Source: Dyella_B sp035503745 (lineage in GTDB: Bacteria > Pseudomonadota > Gammaproteobacteria > Xanthomonadales > Rhodanobacteraceae). From it: a stretch of 64,000 bases of DNA. The position numbers and the translations under genes were made by a program. The notes under the pieces are model-generated. The model did not search any database, was not told where the DNA came from, and saw nothing but the letters and a program-made list of their open reading frames with translations. Below are positions 59,767 through 64,000 of the stretch, one piece after another; within the stretch, counting starts at the first letter, position 1; every line of letters starts with the position of its first letter. The stretch covers positions 1-64,000 of the forward strand of contig NZ_DATJTC010000042.1 of NCBI RefSeq assembly GCF_035503745.1, given 5' to 3'.

Positions 59767-60891
59767 ATGAATACTCCGACGTCGCCACCGCCACGCACGG
59801 CCATGACCGAGTTACTTTCACCCGACGCACTCGCCCCGCAGCAACTCGACCGCGCACTGGCGCTGTCCGCCCGGTTCTATACCGATGCGCGCATGCCTTC
59901 GCTCGACGCCAGCGCCATCTTCACGCGCAGCTGGCAGCTGGTATGCCATCAGTCGCAGCTGGCCGGCGTCGGCGACCATGTGGTGACGGAGATCGCCGGC
60001 CTGCCGTTGCTGGTCGTGCGCAGCGATGCCTCCAGCATCCGCGCCTTCCACAACGTATGCCGGCACCGCGCAGGCCCCATCGCGACCTGCGACGGGCACG
60101 GCGCGCAGAGCCTGCGCTGCCGCTATCACGGCTGGACCTACGGGCTGGATGGCGTGCTGCGCGGCGCGCCGGAAATGGGCCGTACGCCCGATTTCAATCC
60201 TGCCGATATACGCCTGCCGCAGGTGCGCGTGCACGTATGGCAAGGGCTGGTGTTCGTCGCCATCGGCGATGCGCCGCCGTTCGAGGCGTTCGTGGCAGGG
60301 ATCGATGCGCGCCTGGGACCGGGCCGTTCGCTGCATGACTACCAATGGCATCATCGCGTCAGCTACGACGTGGCGTGCAACTGGAAGGTCTACGTGGATA
60401 ACTACCTGGAGGGTTACCACGTGCCGCACATCCATCCGGGCCTGAACGCCCTGCTTGATTACCGCAGCTACATCACCGAAACCGCCGAGTGGTATTCGTT
60501 TCAATTCAGCCCGCTGGAAAGCGGCGACGATCTCTACGGCAGCGGCGAAGCGCTGTATTACTTCCTGTATCCGAACGCGATGCTCAACATTCTGCCCGGC
60601 CGGCTGCAGACCAATCGCGTGCTGCCGCAAGGCGTGGATCGCTGCCGGGTCGAATTCGATTTTTATTACGCGCCCGACGAGAGCGCCCAGGCCCAGGCAC
60701 GGCGCGCGAAAGACATCCAGTTCAGCGATGAAGTGCAGGACGAGGACGTCGCCATCTGCGAAGACGTGCAGCGCGGCCTGGCATCCGGTTCTTACGAAGC
60801 CGGCCGGCTGAATCCACTGCGCGAAAATGCCGTGCACCACTTCCATGAAATGGTGCGGCGGGCTTATCGCGACTTGCCGAGTCGTTCCTGA
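59767..60891 (+). CDS. Rieske non-haem iron oxygenase, alpha-subunit type
   Basis: A 374-residue Rieske oxygenase. The [2Fe-2S] ligands are CRHRAG and CRYHGW, spaced normally; the mononuclear iron site is in NYLEGYHVPHIHPG. The overall shape resembles choline/carnitine-type monooxygenases and other small-molecule hydroxylases. The substrate and reductase partner are not evident; no ferredoxin or reductase gene adjoins it. Starts at ATG 59749, 59767 or 59803 are possible; none has a clear ribosome site, and 59749 overlaps the GH16 stop. Confidence 0.88.
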   Translation: MNTPTSPPPRTAMTELLSPDALAPQQLDRALALSARFYTDARMPSLDASAIFTRSWQLVCHQSQLAGVGDHVVTEIAGLPLLVVRSDASSIRAFHNVCRHRAGPIATCDGHGAQSLRCRYHGWTYGLDGVLRGAPEMGRTPDFNPADIRLPQVRVHVWQGLVFVAIGDAPPFEAFVAGIDARLGPGRSLHDYQWHHRVSYDVACNWKVYVDNYLEGYHVPHIHPGLNALLDYRSYITETAEWYSFQFSPLESGDDLYGSGEALYYFLYPNAMLNILPGRLQTNRVLPQGVDRCRVEFDFYYAPDESAQAQARRAKDIQFSDEVQDEDVAICEDVQRGLASGSYEAGRLNPLRENAVHHFHEMVRRAYRDLPSRS

Positions 60892-60936
60892 CCGCAGCCG
60901 CATTGCATCGGGCCGCCATCGCGCGCCCGGATGCCG

Positions 60937-63021
60937 CTACCAGATTTTCACCCGCTGATCGGGCGACAAATAAAGCTTCTCGCCCGGCTCGACGTGGAAA
61001 GGCGCATACCAGCCGTCGATATTGCGTACGGCCTGGGCACGGATGTTGTCGGGCGCATGCACATCCGTCGCCAGCCGCTGGCGCAATTCCTCATCGCGAA
61101 TTTTCACGCGCCAGCTTTGCGCATAGGCGAGAAAGAAGCGCTGGTCGCCCGTAAGGCCATCGATCACCGGCGCCGGCTTGCCGTTGAGCGAACGATGATA
61201 GGCGGCATACGCCACTGCGAGGCCGGCCACGTCGGCGATGTTTTCGCCCAGCGTCTGCTGGCCGTTCACGTACAGGCCGGGCAGCACCTCGTAATGGTTG
61301 TACTGATCGACCAGTTTCTGCGTGGTCGCCTTGAAATGCGCGGCATCCTGCGGCGTCCACCAGTTTTCCAGCTTGCCCTGCGCATTGAATTGAGCGCCGA
61401 GATTGTCGAACGAGTGGCTGATTTCGTGACCGATGGTCGCGCCCGTGGCACCATAGTTCACCGCGGCGTCGCCATTGGGAAAAAAGAACGGCGGCTGCAG
61501 CACGGCGGCAGGAAAATTCAGCGCGTTTTGCACCGGCAGGTTCACCGCATCCACCGTCTGCGGTGTCATCCACCACTCGTCGCGGTCGACCGGCCGGCCC
61601 AGTTTGGCCAGCTGATAGCGGTAGCGATAGGCCATGGCGCGCTCGTGATTGCCCCATGCATCGTCCGGCCTGATTGCCAGCGTGCTGTAGTCGCGCCACC
61701 GATCGGGATAACCCACACCCACGCGTAACGAAGCGAGTTTTTCCTTGGCCTTCGCGCGCGTGGCAGGCGCCATCCAGGCGAGCGTATCGAGCCGTTCGTC
61801 GAAGGTGGCGATAAGGTTTTTCACCATCGCCTGCACTTGCGCCTTGGCCTCTGGCGGAAAGTACTTTTTCACGTAGACCTGTCCCACCGCGTAGTCCAGA
61901 TCGTCGCTGGTAGCATCGACCGCGCGCTTCCAGCGTTGCGGTTGCGCGGGCACGCCTTGCAACGTACCGGAATAGAAACCGAAACTGAGATCGGCGAATG
62001 CCTTGGGCAACAGCGGTGCCGCCGCGTCGATGGCGTGATAGCGCAGCAGTTGTTTCCACGCCTGGATCGGCTCGCTGCCCACCAGTTTGGCGATCGCCGT
62101 GGTCGCGACCGGTTGCCACGGACCGATCGCCTTCTGTCCGCCAAGCCCGGCCGCTTTGAAATACACCGGCCAGTTCATGCCCGGCGCCTTCGCCGCGAAA
62201 TCGCGCATGCTCCACACTTGATTGGCCTTGTGGATGTCCTCGCTATCGACCAGGCTTTCCTGCGCCTGCGCGATCTTGGTTTCCAGCGCCACGATCGTGC
62301 GGGCCTGCGCATCGGCATCGGGCGTGCCGGCCAATTTCAGCAAGGCACTTACGTAGGCCAGGTATTTGATGCGAAACGCGGCCATCTGCGGATCTTGCGA
62401 GAGGTAATAGTCGCGGCTGGGCATCCCCAGGCCGCCCTGCAGGATGTACGCCATGTTGTGCGAGGGATCTTCCAGCGCCTGCGCCACGAACAGGCCAAAC
62501 AGGTTTTCGGTCTGGAAGTTGGTGGCGTTGATCGGATCGACATCCGCACGCTGTTCGCTGCCAAGCACGCGCGCCAGATCGTCGCGCGTCTTGATCGCAT
62601 CGATACGTGCAAGTTCGGGTTTAAGCGGATCGAGGCCGCGTTTTTCGGTACGTGCCTCGTCCATATAGGCAGCGTAGTAGTCAGCGATTTTGCGCTCATT
62701 GCTGCCCAAGGCAGGATGCGTCTTGGCCATGTTCTGGATCAGGTCCGCCGTGCGCCGGGCGGTGAGGTCTTCCAGCTCCTGCGTGGGGCCGGTACTGGAG
62801 CGATCGGCGGGAATCTGCGCCGTTTTCACCCACGCGCCATTGGCATAGCTGAAAAAGTCGTCGCCCGGCTTCACCGTATGGTCGATATAGGACAGATCGA
62901 TGCCCACGTTCGCATCGCCGGCCGGCGCCGATGGGCCTGCGCCCCACGCCGCCGGGGTCGCGGCCAGGACCATGCCGGCACCGAGCATGGCCAAGCTAAG
63001 CGAATATCGCATGGTGGGCAT
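60937..63021 (-). CDS. Exported M13-family metallopeptidase
   Basis: A 694-residue neprilysin-type zinc peptidase. Signal peptide MLGAGMVLAATPAAWGAG; zinc motif HEISH in ATIGHEISHSFDN; downstream ENIADVAGL supplies the third ligand; the N-terminal start of the mature part DHTVKPGDDFFSYANGAW is typical of M13. It would cut small peptides in the periplasm. ATG 63021 or 63012 can be used. It converges with the Rieske gene (45-base gap). Confidence 0.95.
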   Translation of the reverse strand: MPTMRYSLSLAMLGAGMVLAATPAAWGAGPSAPAGDANVGIDLSYIDHTVKPGDDFFSYANGAWVKTAQIPADRSSTGPTQELEDLTARRTADLIQNMAKTHPALGSNERKIADYYAAYMDEARTEKRGLDPLKPELARIDAIKTRDDLARVLGSEQRADVDPINATNFQTENLFGLFVAQALEDPSHNMAYILQGGLGMPSRDYYLSQDPQMAAFRIKYLAYVSALLKLAGTPDADAQARTIVALETKIAQAQESLVDSEDIHKANQVWSMRDFAAKAPGMNWPVYFKAAGLGGQKAIGPWQPVATTAIAKLVGSEPIQAWKQLLRYHAIDAAAPLLPKAFADLSFGFYSGTLQGVPAQPQRWKRAVDATSDDLDYAVGQVYVKKYFPPEAKAQVQAMVKNLIATFDERLDTLAWMAPATRAKAKEKLASLRVGVGYPDRWRDYSTLAIRPDDAWGNHERAMAYRYRYQLAKLGRPVDRDEWWMTPQTVDAVNLPVQNALNFPAAVLQPPFFFPNGDAAVNYGATGATIGHEISHSFDNLGAQFNAQGKLENWWTPQDAAHFKATTQKLVDQYNHYEVLPGLYVNGQQTLGENIADVAGLAVAYAAYHRSLNGKPAPVIDGLTGDQRFFLAYAQSWRVKIRDEELRQRLATDVHAPDNIRAQAVRNIDGWYAPFHVEPGEKLYLSPDQRVKIW

Positions 63022-63578
63022 GGGGCATCCTTGGGGTGAAGTGACCGAAGAAAGATAATCCGCCATGGCCTAGCTGCGCGCGTGGCTTTCGGGCTAGCGC
63101 GGCGCGGCATCCGCGTTACCCGATACCGCAACGCAACATGCACGCCCGGAAAAAAAGTCCCCCATCGCGGCCGTATTTAGGTAAAGTTCGCTCGTTCGGG
63201 CGCAATGGTCTGACCTGCGCCTTACGGTACTGCAACGCGGCACATGGCGTCTTCGCTTGACCGATCCGAACACTTGAAGGGAGGGACCATGTCGATACTG
63301 GTGCACATCCTTTCCACGACAGCACGCATGCTGCCGCGACGTAGCGGCTTTGGTCGCGCGCCCGCTCTTCACCTTCCATTGACGTAACCGCTCGGCTCAC
63401 GGCCCGGCGGATGCCTCGGCCTGCGTTGCCGTGGCCATGGCGTTTGTCGGCACGAACGAGCAAATAAACCGCAAAAGCATGCAAGACATGGCTCGGATTG
63501 GCGTTGAGAATAGAAAGAGATAACCCGCCACGGACGACGCAGATGAGTTAGTCCATCTCACTTCGGGGAGGTTCTGCC
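63022..63578. other. Gap between the M13 peptidase and transporter genes
   Basis: A 557-base gap with only a small possible ORF (63289-63387) and the leader of the transporter gene (GGGGAGG just upstream of its ATG). I saw no tRNA, strong terminator or repeat. Confidence 0.6.
63289..63387 (+). CDS. Possible 32-residue small protein
   Basis: An ATG with the strong ribosome site AAGGGAGGG 3 bases upstream opens a 32-codon frame (MSILVHILSTTARML...) ending TAA at 63387. The predicted peptide is partly hydrophobic at the start and basic afterwards. No family is recognised. The ribosome site is the only positive evidence; it could be a leader peptide for a downstream transcript or a spurious frame. 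Confidence 0.3.
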   Translation: MSILVHILSTTARMLPRRSGFGRAPALHLPLT

Positions 63579-64000
63579 ATGAGCAACGATGAGGCTGTTG
63601 CGCGATTCTCCAATCCGGCCCCGCTGGGCCTGGCGGGTTTCGCGCTGACGACGTGGCTGTTGAGCATGATCAACGCCGGCTGGTTCAGCGCCGATGCGAT
63701 GAACATGGTGCTGGCGGTGGCGCTGACTTACGGCGGCACCGCGCAGATCATCGCCGGCGTGATGGAGCTGCCGCGCGGCAACACCTTCGGTGCGACGGCG
63801 TTTGTGAGTTACGGCGCATTCTGGTGGTCGTTCGCCTTGTTCGTGTTGTTTCTGCACGACAAAGTACCCGGCGCTTTCGTGGGTTGGTATCTGTTTATGT
63901 GGGGCGTGTTCACGTTTTACATGTGGATCGCCTCGCTGCGGGCGCCTCGCGCGCTGCAGCTGATTTTTCTCGCCCTGTGGATCACCTTCTTCCTGCTGGC
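63579..64000 (+). CDS. satP: Acetate/succinate transporter (GPR1/FUN34/YaaH family), truncated by window edge
   Basis: The first 140 codons of a membrane protein; the C-terminal part lies beyond the right edge. The start NPAPLGLAGFALTTWLLSM is the family signature (NPAPLGL), followed by YGGTAQIIAGVMELPRGNTF and FVSYGAFWWSFAL. At least four membrane helices are visible. The family transports acetate and succinate. GGGGAGG precedes ATG 63579. Confidence 0.93.
   Translation, partial: MSNDEAVARFSNPAPLGLAGFALTTWLLSMINAGWFSADAMNMVLAVALTYGGTAQIIAGVMELPRGNTFGATAFVSYGAFWWSFALFVLFLHDKVPGAFVGWYLFMWGVFTFYMWIASLRAPRALQLIFLALWITFFLL

Overview
The window is GC-rich gammaproteobacterial DNA that looks like Xanthomonadales (Lysobacterales), most likely a Rhodanobacteraceae genus such as Dyella, Luteibacter or Frateuria. 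The clues are a Q/S-rich N-terminus on the TonB-dependent receptor, a Xanthomonas-type non-phosphorylating L-fucose pathway, and many exported glycosidases. This placement is inference from protein style; no rRNA or tRNA is present to confirm it. I saw no insertion sequence, integrase, CRISPR array or rRNA.

Region 1 (1-21.2 kb) is most of a type VI secretion system (T6SS). Read leftward from tssB it runs tssB-tssC-hcp-tagJ-tssE-tssF-tssG-clpV. A cargo block follows: a small NlpC/CHAP-like protein, PAAR, an exported DUF6795-like protein, a class 3 lipase and a TPR-methyltransferase. A muramidase and its putative exported immunity protein are inverted on the plus strand. The cluster then resumes with vgrG, a DUF6931-like protein, tagH (FHA), tssK and the start of tssL at the left edge. 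tssJ, tssM and tssA are not visible.

Region 2 (21.5-26 kb) is metabolic and regulatory: alanine dehydrogenase divergent from an Lrp/AsnC regulator, a LysR regulator divergent from an SDR, and a second SDR.

Region 3 (26-50.7 kb) is a glycan-to-L-fucose locus. A TonB-dependent receptor, GH20, GH18, GH3 with PA14, and two GH29 alpha-L-fucosidases would take apart a fucosylated, GlcNAc-containing glycan. The GH3 is of the beta-xylosidase-like subgroup, so a plant-type N-glycan is a plausible target. A glucokinase is translationally coupled to one fucosidase. Released L-fucose would enter by FucP, be epimerised by a mutarotase, and be degraded by an AKR dehydrogenase, lactonase, fuconate dehydratase, SDR dehydrogenase, FAH-type hydrolase and LldD to pyruvate and lactate. 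An IclR regulator sits beside fucP. Two near-identical promoter/inverted-repeat elements precede the glucokinase-fucosidase and GH18-GH3 operons, and the second leader carries a strong intrinsic terminator. A Pro-rich M35/aspzincin-like protein is embedded in this locus.

Region 4 (50.7-64 kb) holds malic enzyme, a DUF2501 protein, the glutathione-dependent formaldehyde pathway (adhC-fghA), exported proteins (DUF1579-like, EreA/ChaN-like, NPP phosphodiesterase, GH16), a Rieske oxygenase overlapping the GH16 gene, an M13 metallopeptidase, and the start of an acetate/succinate transporter cut by the right edge.
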